64,000 nucleotides of DNA from Bacillota bacterium (GTDB lineage: Bacteria > Bacillota > Clostridia > Oscillospirales > Acutalibacteraceae), in assembly GCA_023410445.1 (NCBI GenBank), contig JAEYPT010000006.1:1-64000 (forward strand), read 5' to 3'. Made by a program: the position numbers and the translations under genes. Below the pieces are notes generated by a model. That model did no database searches, was not told where the DNA came from, and was given only the letters and a program-made list of their open reading frames with translations. Each line of letters opens with the position of its first letter. The stretch's first letter is position 1. Below are positions 41,933 to 50,243 of this stretch, in pieces.

Positions 41933-43318
41933 ATGGCAATTATCGGTGCATTTATCATGCCGCATCCGCCGGTAATCATCCCCGCCGTCGGAAAGGGGGA
42001 AGAATCGGCCATCCGGGAAACCGCCGATGCCTGTGAAAGGGCTGCGCAGGAGATTGCGGCCCTGCATCCGGATACCATCGTCGTAACATCCCCCCATGCC
42101 GAGCTGTATGCGGATTACCTGCACATTGCCCCCGGAGAACACGCAGAGGGAAGCTTCGAGCAGTTCGGCGCTCCCGACGAAAGGTTCTCGTTTGACTGCG
42201 ACACGGAGTTTATCGCTGCCCTGACATTGGAAGCAAAAAAGCGGAATCTGCCAGCCGGAACCTTCGGCGCCCGAAATCATCCGGTCGACCACGGGGCGCT
42301 GGTTCCGCTCTCCTTTGTAAACCGGGCCTTCCGCGATTATAAGCTGGTGCGCTGCTCCATTTCCGGTCTTGGGCCGCTGGAGCATTACCGGTTCGGCGAA
42401 TGCGTTGCTGCCGCCGCGGAACTGCTGGACCGCAGGACCGTGCTGATCGGGAGCGGCGACCTGTCGCACAAGCTGACTCCGGAAGGGCCTTACGGCTTTG
42501 CAAAGGAAGGCCCCGTATTTGACCGGCAAGTAACCGACGCCATGAAAGAGGCGGATTTCCTTCGCTTTCTTTCCTTTGACGCAGATTTTTGTGAAGAAGC
42601 CGCTCAATGCGGGCTTTCTTCCTTCATCATTCTGGCGGGTGCGCTCGACGGGCGCGCAGTCAAAACGGAATTTCTCTCCTATGAGGGACCGTTTGGCGTC
42701 GGATACGCGGTGTGCGCCTATACGCCCGAGGGACGGGACGAGACCCGGCGTTTCGGGGAGCGTTTTGAGACAGCCCAGCGGGAATCCCTTTCCGACCGGC
42801 GCAAAGACGAAGACGACTATGTCCGGCTTGCCCGGCTTTCGCTGGAAGCCTGGGTCATTGAAGGCCGCAGGGCGTCCCCGCCCGCCGGTCTGCCGGCCGA
42901 GCTGACCGAACGGCGCGCCGGGGTATTTGTTTCCCTGAAGAAAAACGGACGGCTCCGCGGGTGCATCGGAACCATTCTTCCGGTGCAGGGAAGCATCGCG
43001 GCGGAAATCATCCGCAACGCCATCAGTGCCGGAAGCCGCGACCCACGGTTCGATCCGGTCACGGAAGAAGAGCTGCCAGTGCTTGTCTACAGTGTGGACG
43101 TGCTCGGCCGAAGCGAGCCGGTAGAATCCCCCGAGGACCTCGACCCCAAACGCTACGGGGTTATCGTGCGGAACGAAGGACACTGCGGCCTGCTTCTGCC
43201 AGACCTCGCCGGGGTGGATACCGCAGAGCGGCAGATCAAAATCGCCCTCGAAAAAGCCGGGATTGCCGAGGACGAACCGTATGCATTGGAACGTTTTGAA
43301 GTAGTGAGGCATGTATGA
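41933..43318 (+). CDS. AmmeMemoRadiSam system fusion protein (MEMO1 + AMMECR1)
   Basis: The 461-residue protein joins two domains. Residues 1 to about 265 are MEMO1-like, related to class III extradiol dioxygenases (AFIMPHPPVIIPAVGKGEE, SPHAELYADYLHI, NHPVDHGALVPLSF, LIGSGDLSHKLTPEGPYGF). Residues about 285-461 are AMMECR1-like (GVFVSLKKNGRLRGCIGT near 323-340, GSRDPRFDPVTEEELP). Such proteins occur beside a dedicated radical SAM enzyme, as here: the next gene overlaps by 4 bases (43315-43318). The system is thought to modify proteins or peptides, but the reaction is not settled. A GAAAGGTGG site precedes the start, and a TATAAT box at 41903-41908 is a likely -10. Confidence 0.92.
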   Translation: MAIIGAFIMPHPPVIIPAVGKGEESAIRETADACERAAQEIAALHPDTIVVTSPHAELYADYLHIAPGEHAEGSFEQFGAPDERFSFDCDTEFIAALTLEAKKRNLPAGTFGARNHPVDHGALVPLSFVNRAFRDYKLVRCSISGLGPLEHYRFGECVAAAAELLDRRTVLIGSGDLSHKLTPEGPYGFAKEGPVFDRQVTDAMKEADFLRFLSFDADFCEEAAQCGLSSFIILAGALDGRAVKTEFLSYEGPFGVGYAVCAYTPEGRDETRRFGERFETAQRESLSDRRKDEDDYVRLARLSLEAWVIEGRRASPPAGLPAELTERRAGVFVSLKKNGRLRGCIGTILPVQGSIAAEIIRNAISAGSRDPRFDPVTEEELPVLVYSVDVLGRSEPVESPEDLDPKRYGVIVRNEGHCGLLLPDLAGVDTAERQIKIALEKAGIAEDEPYALERFEVVRHV

Positions 43319-44145
43319 GCGAAGCAATCTGCGGACTGTGCCCGCATCAGTGCCGGGTGGAAGAGGGCCACACCGGTCTTTGCGGCGCACGCGCCAACCG
43401 GGATGGGAAGATCGTCTGCGAAAACTACGGCAAGATTACTTCCCTTGCCCTTGACCCCATCGAAAAAAAGCCTCTGCGCCGCTTCCATCCGAGCAGCCGA
43501 ATCCTCTCCGCGGGCAGCTACGGCTGCAATCTGCGGTGTCCGTTCTGCCAGAATCACACCATTTCCATGGCGGAGGGCGCAAAGGCACGATCGACTTTTC
43601 TATCGCCGGAGGAACTGGTGCAAAAGGCAAAGGAGCTGGTTCCGCAAGGGAACATCGGTCTTGCGTTCACCTATAACGAACCGCTGATTTCCTATGAATA
43701 TGTGCGGGACTGCGCGGAGCTCTGCCGAAAGGCCGATCTCAGAACCGTTGCCGTAACAAACGGGTATATTTGCGAGGAGCCGCTTCGGCAGCTTCTTCCT
43801 CTCCTTGACGCGGTGAACATCGACTTAAAAGGCTTTACCTCGGAATTTTACCGAAAGCTCGGCGGCAGTCTGGAGGATGTGAAGCGCACCATTTCCATCT
43901 GTGCCGAAGCATGTCATGTAGAGGTCACCACGCTGATTGTGCCGTGTGAAAACGACAGTGCAGAAGAAATGCGGCGGCTTTCCGGGTGGCTCGCTGGCGT
44001 CAGCCCGGAAATTCCGCTGCACGTAACCCGCTTTTTCCCGTCCTATCATATGGCGGAACAGCCTCCGACACCGGTGGAGACGGTTTATTCGCTCGCCTCC
44101 ATCGCACGGAATTCCCTGCGCTATGTATACGAGGGAAACTGCTGA
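43315..44145 (+). CDS. AmmeMemoRadiSam system radical SAM enzyme
   Basis: The 276-residue protein begins with a Cys-rich segment (CGLCPHQCRVEEGHTGLCGAR) and has the radical SAM cluster motif CNLRCPFCQNH near 67-77, then FTYNEPLISYEYV near 120-132, AVTNGYICEEPLRQLL and DAVNIDLKGFTSEFYRKLGG. It resembles pyruvate formate-lyase activating enzymes, but the paired MEMO1-AMMECR1 gene places it in the AmmeMemoRadiSam group. It should generate a glycyl or other radical or install a C-C bond in a target protein; the target is unknown. Translation is coupled to the upstream gene. Confidence 0.93.
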   Translation: MSEAICGLCPHQCRVEEGHTGLCGARANRDGKIVCENYGKITSLALDPIEKKPLRRFHPSSRILSAGSYGCNLRCPFCQNHTISMAEGAKARSTFLSPEELVQKAKELVPQGNIGLAFTYNEPLISYEYVRDCAELCRKADLRTVAVTNGYICEEPLRQLLPLLDAVNIDLKGFTSEFYRKLGGSLEDVKRTISICAEACHVEVTTLIVPCENDSAEEMRRLSGWLAGVSPEIPLHVTRFFPSYHMAEQPPTPVETVYSLASIARNSLRYVYEGNC

Positions 44146-44146
44146 T

Positions 44147-44893
44147 TTACTTGATACCTTCGATCTTCTTCACAAAGGCGCGCTGCATGCTGTTGCCCTG
44201 AATGACGCCGGTATAGGTAACCTGAACCTTGTTGCCAATAACGAAACCGTTATCGAGGTTAACGAGGTCAACCCCGAGACGACGGACAGTCAGCAGCTTG
44301 CCGTCTGGTGTCTTGATGAGAACGCTCATCATGGCGCCATCCTTGACGATTCCCGTAAATGTGCGGACCGTTTTGTCAAACGCCGGATCGGTGGAGGCCG
44401 GAACGGGCGCCTTATCGGTGGAGGTATAGGTGTAAACCTTCCCTGTGCTGGGGTCAACCAGAATCTGTGGGCCCTCCTGGTAATCCTGATCCCACATGGT
44501 ATAGGTCAGATACGTAACCTTCCCGATGGTGACCGGGTTGGCCTCCTGGCGCAGGGTATACTTGTTCCAGTCTACGGGAACGGCGGCCTTAATCTTCGCG
44601 ACGATCTGGTCCGTCTTTCCGCCCTTGCCGGGAGCGGAGGTAATTCCGCTCGACGCCGGCGACAGAGAAGACGGCACGGCGGAAGAAATCATATTTTCGG
44701 AATTTGGATTTGCCGACGTCTCCGAAGATACGCCCTGCTGGGCTGTTCCGGCATTCTCGGCAGGCTTCGTATAGCGACCCGCAAGGAAACCGGCTACGAA
44801 GAACACGGCGATGATAATCACCAGCAGCAGAAAATTTCCGGTTGACTTGAGGGCTCCGGAATTGGGATTGACACCGCTCTTTTTTGTGGACAT
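44147..44893 (-). CDS. Membrane-anchored hypothetical protein
   Basis: The 248-residue protein has a short cytosolic N-terminus, one transmembrane helix (about 20-38, FLLLVIIIAVFFVAGFLAG), a Ser/Pro/Asn-rich linker to about residue 90 and a C-terminal beta-rich part with two similar halves (VTIGKVTYLTYTMWDQ near 118 and VKDGAMMSVLIKTPDG near 180). The anchoring and linker suggest an extracytoplasmic domain. No family recognised. The start at 44893 follows GGGGAGGAG; the longer reading frame upstream lacks a site. It is convergent with the radical SAM gene (1-base gap). Confidence 0.65.
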   Translation of the reverse strand: MSTKKSGVNPNSGALKSTGNFLLLVIIIAVFFVAGFLAGRYTKPAENAGTAQQGVSSETSANPNSENMISSAVPSSLSPASSGITSAPGKGGKTDQIVAKIKAAVPVDWNKYTLRQEANPVTIGKVTYLTYTMWDQDYQEGPQILVDPSTGKVYTYTSTDKAPVPASTDPAFDKTVRTFTGIVKDGAMMSVLIKTPDGKLLTVRRLGVDLVNLDNGFVIGNKVQVTYTGVIQGNSMQRAFVKKIEGIK

Positions 44894-45181
44894 AGTTTTC
44901 TCTCCTCCCCGGAACTTCCGCGTTCCGCTGTGAATGATAAAATTCGGAATTGCGGGCATGCCCGCGCCGGTGTGATCAGGAACGGATTTCCCACGCCGCA
45001 GGGAAGAAACCGTTTGGAAATCCGTCCCTTTTATGTTATACTAATGCATATGCGGAAAAGCTCTTTTCAATTCCCGGCAAACGGGGAAAACCGGGCGGCC
45101 CGCAAATTATTTCGTTCTTTTTACGGGCGGACGCGGGCGGTTACCGTGCCCGTCTATTCTTATGAAGCAAGGGGATTTTTC

Positions 45182-46405
45182 ATGAAACAGAACCGGCCTT
45201 ATGCTGCTGCAACCATCACCCGCAAAGCGGAGTTCTCCGTGCTTGCCGGTCACCCGTGGATTTACGACACCGAAATCACCGCACAGCCGTGCGCAGACGG
45301 CGACCTGATCGACGTATTCGGCCCGAAGGGCGGGTACCTCGGCACGGGATTTTTCAACAGCCATTCCAAAATTCGCATCCGCCTGATCTCCCGCAGCGCG
45401 AACGACACGTTTGACGAAGCTTTTTTTGAGCGGCGGCTGCGCTACGCGTGGGAATACCGGAAAACAGTCATGGGAAACGACGCTTCCTGCTGCCGTCTCA
45501 TTTTCGGCGAGGCGGATCAGTTCCCCGGCCTGACGGTGGACCGCTTCGGCAGCATTCTGGTGACGCAGACGCTTTCCCTCGGCATCGAACAGCGCAAGCC
45601 GATGCTGTTCCGGCTGCTTTATAAAATTCTGACCGAGGACGGGCAGAAGATCGACGGGATCTTTGAGCGCAACGACGTCGGCATCCGGCGTTTGGAAGGG
45701 ATTGAGGAAGGCAAAGGCTGGTTCCCTCTGGAGGGAGTGCCGGTTCCATCCTCCGGAACCACGGAAATCACCGAAAACGGAATTCGGTATTTCGTGGACT
45801 TTGAGACCGGGCAGAAAACCGGGTTCTTTCTGGACCAGAAATACAACCGTCTTGCCACGGCGAAGCTTTGCGCAGGCAAACATGTGCTGGACTGCTTCAC
45901 CGATACCGGCTCGTTCGCGCTGAACGCGGCGAAGGCCGGGGCCGCTTCCGTCCACGCGGTGGACATCAGCGAAGACGCCGTCGCGCACGGGCGGAAAAAC
46001 GCCGAATTGAACGGTTTGGAAAACACCGTCACGTTTGAAGCCGTCAATGTATTCGATCTGCTGCCGCGTCTTTGTGAGAGCGCCAAAAACCAGTACGACG
46101 TGGTGATTCTCGACCCGCCCGCGTTCACGAAGTCGCGGCATACCGTGGCAAACGCATCGCGCGGCTACAAGGAAATCAATTACCGAGCCATGAAACTGCT
46201 GCCGCGCGGCGGCTTCCTCGCCACCTGCTCCTGCTCCCACTTCATGACCGACACCCTGTTCCGGGAAATGCTGCAAAGCGCGGCGGCGGACGCTCAGGTC
46301 TCCCTGCGGCAGGTAGAAGTTCGCCAGCAGGCCCCCGATCACCCGATCCTGTGGAATGTACCGGAAACCAGCTACCTTAAATTTTACCTGTTTCAGGTCG
46401 TGTAA
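45182..46405 (+). CDS. Class I SAM-dependent rRNA methyltransferase (RlmI-like)
   Basis: The 407-residue protein has an N-terminal PUA-like RNA-binding part (ATITRKAEFSVLAGHPWIYD, GYLGTGFFNSHSKIRIRLI), an EEHEH-like middle (ASCCRLIFGEADQFPGLTVDRF) and a Rossmann methyltransferase domain with FLDQKYNRL near 219, motif I VLDCFTDTGSFALNAA near 235-250 and motif IV VILDPPAFTKS near 310-320. This order is that of RlmI, which forms m5C in 23S rRNA. The related YwbD-type enzymes of Firmicutes cannot be separated from it by eye. The ATG at 45182 follows AAGGGG. Confidence 0.9.
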   Translation: MKQNRPYAAATITRKAEFSVLAGHPWIYDTEITAQPCADGDLIDVFGPKGGYLGTGFFNSHSKIRIRLISRSANDTFDEAFFERRLRYAWEYRKTVMGNDASCCRLIFGEADQFPGLTVDRFGSILVTQTLSLGIEQRKPMLFRLLYKILTEDGQKIDGIFERNDVGIRRLEGIEEGKGWFPLEGVPVPSSGTTEITENGIRYFVDFETGQKTGFFLDQKYNRLATAKLCAGKHVLDCFTDTGSFALNAAKAGAASVHAVDISEDAVAHGRKNAELNGLENTVTFEAVNVFDLLPRLCESAKNQYDVVILDPPAFTKSRHTVANASRGYKEINYRAMKLLPRGGFLATCSCSHFMTDTLFREMLQSAAADAQVSLRQVEVRQQAPDHPILWNVPETSYLKFYLFQVV

Positions 46406-46436
46406 AGTCGCATCAAAAAGAATCACCGTTTCATTT

Positions 46437-46982
46437 CTACTTCAGGGGAAAATCCATCGCGTCCAGATCATTTCCGGCCGTCACGCACCAGCGGGATTGG
46501 CCGGTTCCTTTTTTGTCCGACGAAGTGTTCCGGTCCAGGAGTTGAACGCTGACCGTCTCCGACGCGTGGTAGGCTGCCGCGGTGGAATCCGTCAGGGTAT
46601 AGTCGATTTCGTAATCGGTTGCTCCCTTGCCGTTATCGCCGCAATAAACAACCTGATAGCTGTCCACCCACGGGCTGGAGCAACCGATGACCCAATTTCC
46701 GTTTGCGTAATCCTGACCGTATTTCATCCGCAGCGAATCGGAAAGAAGCGCGAAACGCAGCGCTCCGTTCCGCTGTGCCAGAGACTGCGCCCAGTACTCC
46801 GCCGCCTGACGCGCGTCTTTCGGCGCCAGCGCCGATTCCAGCTGCTCGATGTGCAGCGCATCGTTCCCGCTCTGTGCCGCGGCGGCCGGAACGGCGGAAA
46901 ACCCCAGCAGCGCAGTTGTCGCCGCCAGAATCAACACTGTCCGCGCGCCCCGCAAAAGGACCCCATGTTCGCTTTTTTTCAT
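46437..46982 (-). CDS. Secreted hypothetical protein
   Basis: The 181-residue protein has a signal peptide (VLILAATTALLGFSAVPAAAAQS, cleavage after AAA near 36) and a mature domain of about 145 residues with QAAEYWAQSLAQRNGALRFALLSDSL near 58-83, then beta strands (WVIGCSSPWVDSYQVV, YEIDYTL, SVQLL, WCVTAGNDL). The shape recalls small NTF2-like or DUF4829-type extracytoplasmic domains, but I cannot confirm this. It is convergent with the rRNA methyltransferase gene and divergent from mltG. Confidence 0.65.
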   Translation of the reverse strand: MKKSEHGVLLRGARTVLILAATTALLGFSAVPAAAAQSGNDALHIEQLESALAPKDARQAAEYWAQSLAQRNGALRFALLSDSLRMKYGQDYANGNWVIGCSSPWVDSYQVVYCGDNGKGATDYEIDYTLTDSTAAAYHASETVSVQLLDRNTSSDKKGTGQSRWCVTAGNDLDAMDFPLK

Positions 46983-47175
46983 TCAAATCCCCCCTGAATT
47001 TTCCTCCCCTCTATTGTAAATGGAAGACACAGGGAAAGCAAGAAATCCTGCCGGATTTTAACCGGTCTTACGGAATTGTAACCAATCCCCTATTTCCCGC
47101 GGAATCCAATTTGAGGCAGTTTGTTGAAGGAAACCGAAAGAAGCGGTATAATGAAGCCGATAAGGGAGGTTTCCG

Positions 47176-48063
47176 ATGAGAAACAGGGTTATTTTCACTT
47201 TTTTTTTATTGATATTTTCTTTTCTTTTACCGCTGACCGCCTGTTCCGGGGGACAGTCCGTTTTGACGCAAGGCGCGCCTTCCTCTGCGTCGTCCTCCGG
47301 TTCGGCCGTCGGACCTTCGGGCATCGGCAGCTCGAAAAACGCTTCCGTTTCCTCCGGCCCTGCGCAGGTTTCCGTTACGATTCCGGAGGGCTTTACGCTT
47401 TCCCAGATCGGAGACCGACTTGAAGCACGCGGAGTATGTAAAAAAGCGGATTTCGTCAAGGCCGCTCAAACCTATGATTTCAGCTACTACCCGCTGGTCA
47501 AGCAAATTCCGGTGAACGCACACCGCTGCTACCGGCTGGAAGGGTACCTTTACCCGGAAACGTATGACTTTTTCGTCGGTATGAAGCCACAGGACGCCGT
47601 CGGGAAATTCCTGCGTGTCGCGGAATCGGAAATCGGCGAAAAGTATTCCTATTCCGAAATGACGACCGATCAGGTAATCACACTCGCCTCCATCATTGAG
47701 CGCGAGGCCCAGACTCCGGAAGACATGAAAAAGGTTTCCTCAGTTTTCCATAACCGCTTAAAGCAGAAAATGATTTTACAGGCGGACTCCACCCGCGATT
47801 ACTGCAACAACTTCCTGATTCCCGTTTTCGGGGACAGCTCCAAATACGCGTACAATACATACCCGAATCGCTCGCCCGCTCTGCCGGCCGGGCCGATCTG
47901 CAACCCCGGCGCTTCGGCGCTTGATGCCGCAGCCCATCCCGCCGACACTGATTTTCTGTATTTCGCAACCGGTACGAATCATAAATTTTACTACGGCAAA
48001 ACAGAGGCGGAGCGGGATACCCTGATGAAAACCGACCATGTCGCCGTTCTGTACGGCGATTAG
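47176..48063 (+). CDS. mltG: Endolytic murein transglycosylase, lipoprotein form
   Basis: MltG cleaves nascent glycan strands and sets peptidoglycan strand length. The 295 residues have an N-terminal lipobox (LPLTAC, Cys23) where most MltG proteins have a transmembrane helix, a Ser-rich linker to about 60, a LysM-like part (VTIPEGFTLSQIGDRLEARGV) and the YceG core: YRLEGYLYPETYDF near 117-130, the catalytic Glu in LASIIEREAQTPEDMKKVSSVFHNRL near 174-199, and SPALPAGPICNPGASALDAA near 235. The start is fixed by AAGGGAGG. Somewhat shorter than usual (330-380), mostly in the N-terminal region. Confidence 0.92.
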   Translation: MRNRVIFTFFLLIFSFLLPLTACSGGQSVLTQGAPSSASSSGSAVGPSGIGSSKNASVSSGPAQVSVTIPEGFTLSQIGDRLEARGVCKKADFVKAAQTYDFSYYPLVKQIPVNAHRCYRLEGYLYPETYDFFVGMKPQDAVGKFLRVAESEIGEKYSYSEMTTDQVITLASIIEREAQTPEDMKKVSSVFHNRLKQKMILQADSTRDYCNNFLIPVFGDSSKYAYNTYPNRSPALPAGPICNPGASALDAAAHPADTDFLYFATGTNHKFYYGKTEAERDTLMKTDHVAVLYGD

Positions 48064-48136
48064 GTTCGTTCTCCACCGTTTCACGCGGTAATTTGCGCCA
48101 TTTCGGGCAGACTACCCTGTGAAACGGAGCGATGAT

Positions 48137-49519
48137 ATGGAAACCCGGGAAACACGCAGGCAATTTCATAAAATGACGGATATGCCGATCCCCCGCCTAG
48201 TGTGCTCTCTGGCGGCCCCCACTGTCGCGGGAACGCTGATTTCCGCCGCCTGCAGTCTGGGTGATACTTATTTTGTCAGCCGCCTCGGCACCAGCGCCGC
48301 CGGAGCTTTCGGGGTGACTTTTCCGTTTCTGACGGTGATGCAGGCCATCGGCTACACCTTCGGAATGGGTTCCGGTACCATCGTTTCCTGCTCACTTGGC
48401 AAAAAAGACAACGATGCGGCGGACGCCGCCGTCTCCACGGCTTTTCTGCTGTCACTTCTGCTCGGCGGCGCTTTGACGGCGGCAGGTCTGCTTTTCTTAG
48501 CCGGCCTGCTGCGCTTTCTGGGAGCCACGCCCACCATTCTGCCATTTGCGGTAAATTACGCGCGCCTGCTCCTTCCCGGCGCCCCGATCGTGTGCGCATC
48601 GTTTGTTCTGAACAACGATCTGCGCGCGGAAGGGCGCACCCTCTGGTCTATGGCGGCAACTGTCTCCGGCGGCGCGGTCGGCCTGTGCCTCGACCCTGTT
48701 CTGATGTTCAGGCTGCACATGGGTATTTCCGGAGCTGCGGCGGCCTATGTCATCGGTCAGGCCGTCAATCTGCTGATCCTGCTGTTCTGTTACTTCCGCG
48801 GGAAAAGCATCGTGCACATCGGCCTGCGGCACATTTTCCGCCAGCACTGCCTCGCGGGAATTCTGAAAACCGGCGCGCCGTCCCTCCTGCGACAGGGGCT
48901 CGCCAGCGCCGCCGCCATTCTGCTGAACCTCGCAGCCGCCGTCTACGGGGACGCGGCGGTGGCGGCCATGTCCATCGTCGGGCGCGCCTTTTTCTTCCTT
49001 CTCGCGGCAATTCTCGGCTTCAGTCAGGGGCTTCAGCCGGTGGCGGGCTACAACTTCGGCGCCGGGGAATCCGGGCGACTGAAGCAGGCATTCCGCTTTT
49101 CCGTCCTTGTTGGCACCGGTGGGCTGGCACTCCTCTGCGCGGCAGGATACTGCTTCGCGCCCGGAATTATGGCTCTCTTCCGCGGCGATGACCCCCGGGT
49201 GATCGCGATCGGAACCGCCGCGTTCCGCTATCAGTGCGTCGTCACGCCTTTACAGGCCTTTGTGGTCGTTTCCAATATGCTGTTCCAGTCCGTAGGGCGC
49301 GAAAAGGAAGCCTCGCTGATTGCTTCCCTCCGCCAGGGGCTGTGTTTTCTTCCCTTCATTTTGACTCTGCCCTACTGGTTTGGCCTGCCTGGCGTCGAAC
49401 TAAGCCAGCCGTGCGCCGATCTCCTTTCCTTTCTGGTCAGCATCCCTGTCACGCTCCGATTTCTGCGCCAACTGGGCCGGGCAGACAGAAAAGGGCTCGC
49501 GGATTCCCCCGTCCGATGA
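48137..49519 (+). CDS. MATE family efflux transporter
   Basis: The 460-residue polytopic protein has twelve predicted helices with MATE features: LVCSLAAPTVAGTLISAAC near 20, DTYFVSRLGTSAAGAFGVTFPF near 41-62, FGMGSGTIVSCSLGKKDND, and in the second half AVAAMSIVGRAFFFLLAAILGFSQGLQPVAGYNFGAG read across residues about 275-312. It should export cationic drugs or metabolites using Na+ or H+. The ATG at 48137 has CGGAGC eight bases upstream; a GTG at 48119 is less likely. It is followed 30 bases later by a Crp/Fnr regulator that may control it. Confidence 0.9.
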   Translation: METRETRRQFHKMTDMPIPRLVCSLAAPTVAGTLISAACSLGDTYFVSRLGTSAAGAFGVTFPFLTVMQAIGYTFGMGSGTIVSCSLGKKDNDAADAAVSTAFLLSLLLGGALTAAGLLFLAGLLRFLGATPTILPFAVNYARLLLPGAPIVCASFVLNNDLRAEGRTLWSMAATVSGGAVGLCLDPVLMFRLHMGISGAAAAYVIGQAVNLLILLFCYFRGKSIVHIGLRHIFRQHCLAGILKTGAPSLLRQGLASAAAILLNLAAAVYGDAAVAAMSIVGRAFFFLLAAILGFSQGLQPVAGYNFGAGESGRLKQAFRFSVLVGTGGLALLCAAGYCFAPGIMALFRGDDPRVIAIGTAAFRYQCVVTPLQAFVVVSNMLFQSVGREKEASLIASLRQGLCFLPFILTLPYWFGLPGVELSQPCADLLSFLVSIPVTLRFLRQLGRADRKGLADSPVR

Positions 49520-49549
49520 TCCGGCCGGGATTTTCAAGGAGGTATTATC

Positions 49550-50227
49550 ATGCCGCTGAACGAAACGGACCGTTTGTTTCTCCGAAATTCCCTCCCCTTC
49601 TGGGAGGAACTTTCGGAGGAGCAGAAGCACCGTCTGCTGACCGCTTCCGCTTTCCGGTCCTATCCCGCCGGGACTCTTCTTCACTCCATTGGGGACTGTG
49701 CCGGACTGTTCCTGCTGAAAAGCGGTGAAGCGCGTACCTACATAGTTTCGGAGGAAGGGCGGGAGGTCACCCTATACCGGCAGTTCCCGCCGGAATTCTG
49801 CCTCTTTTCCGCTTCCTGCATGCTAAAAAATATCCGCTTCGACGTTACCATCGAAGCGGTAAAGGATACCGATACCATTCTGATACCCACCTACATATAC
49901 CGGGAACTGAACCAGAGCTGCGTGAAGGTTGCCGAATTCACAAACCAGTTGCTCTCCGCGCGGCTTTCGGAAGTAATGTGGCTCATGGAGCAGATTCTGT
50001 TTATGAGCTTTGATCGACGCCTCGCAATGTATCTGCTCAAGCGCTCCGGAGAATCGGAGGACGGCCGGATTCTCGGCACGCACGAGCAGATCGCGAAGGA
50101 CCTCGGCAGCGCGCGGGAGGTCGTCACCCGAATGCTGCGGTATTTTCAGGATGAAGACGCCGTTCGGCTTTCCCGCGGAGCGGTCTCCGTTACCGATCGC
50201 GGAAAGCTGGAAAGCTGGTCAAAATAG
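49550..50227 (+). CDS. Crp/Fnr family transcriptional regulator
   Basis: The 225 residues form an N-terminal cyclic-nucleotide-type beta-roll (about 25-115; YPAGTLLHSIGDCAGLFLLKSGEAR), a long dimer helix (about 120-150) and a winged helix (about 165-220) with recognition segment THEQIAKDLGSAREVVTRMLRYF near 176-198. There is no N-terminal CxxC cluster of the Fnr type; isolated Cys at about 50, 84 and 90 could sense redox or be incidental. Start has AAGGAGG. Adjacent to the MATE gene, its possible target. Confidence 0.9.
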   Translation: MPLNETDRLFLRNSLPFWEELSEEQKHRLLTASAFRSYPAGTLLHSIGDCAGLFLLKSGEARTYIVSEEGREVTLYRQFPPEFCLFSASCMLKNIRFDVTIEAVKDTDTILIPTYIYRELNQSCVKVAEFTNQLLSARLSEVMWLMEQILFMSFDRRLAMYLLKRSGESEDGRILGTHEQIAKDLGSAREVVTRMLRYFQDEDAVRLSRGAVSVTDRGKLESWSK

Positions 50228-50243
50228 CGTCGTTCCGACAAAA

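Noticed and set aside
41864..43390. 508-codon minus-strand ORF opposite the AmmeMemoRadiSam fusion gene
   Set aside because: Antisense shadow; the plus-strand frame carries two conserved domains.
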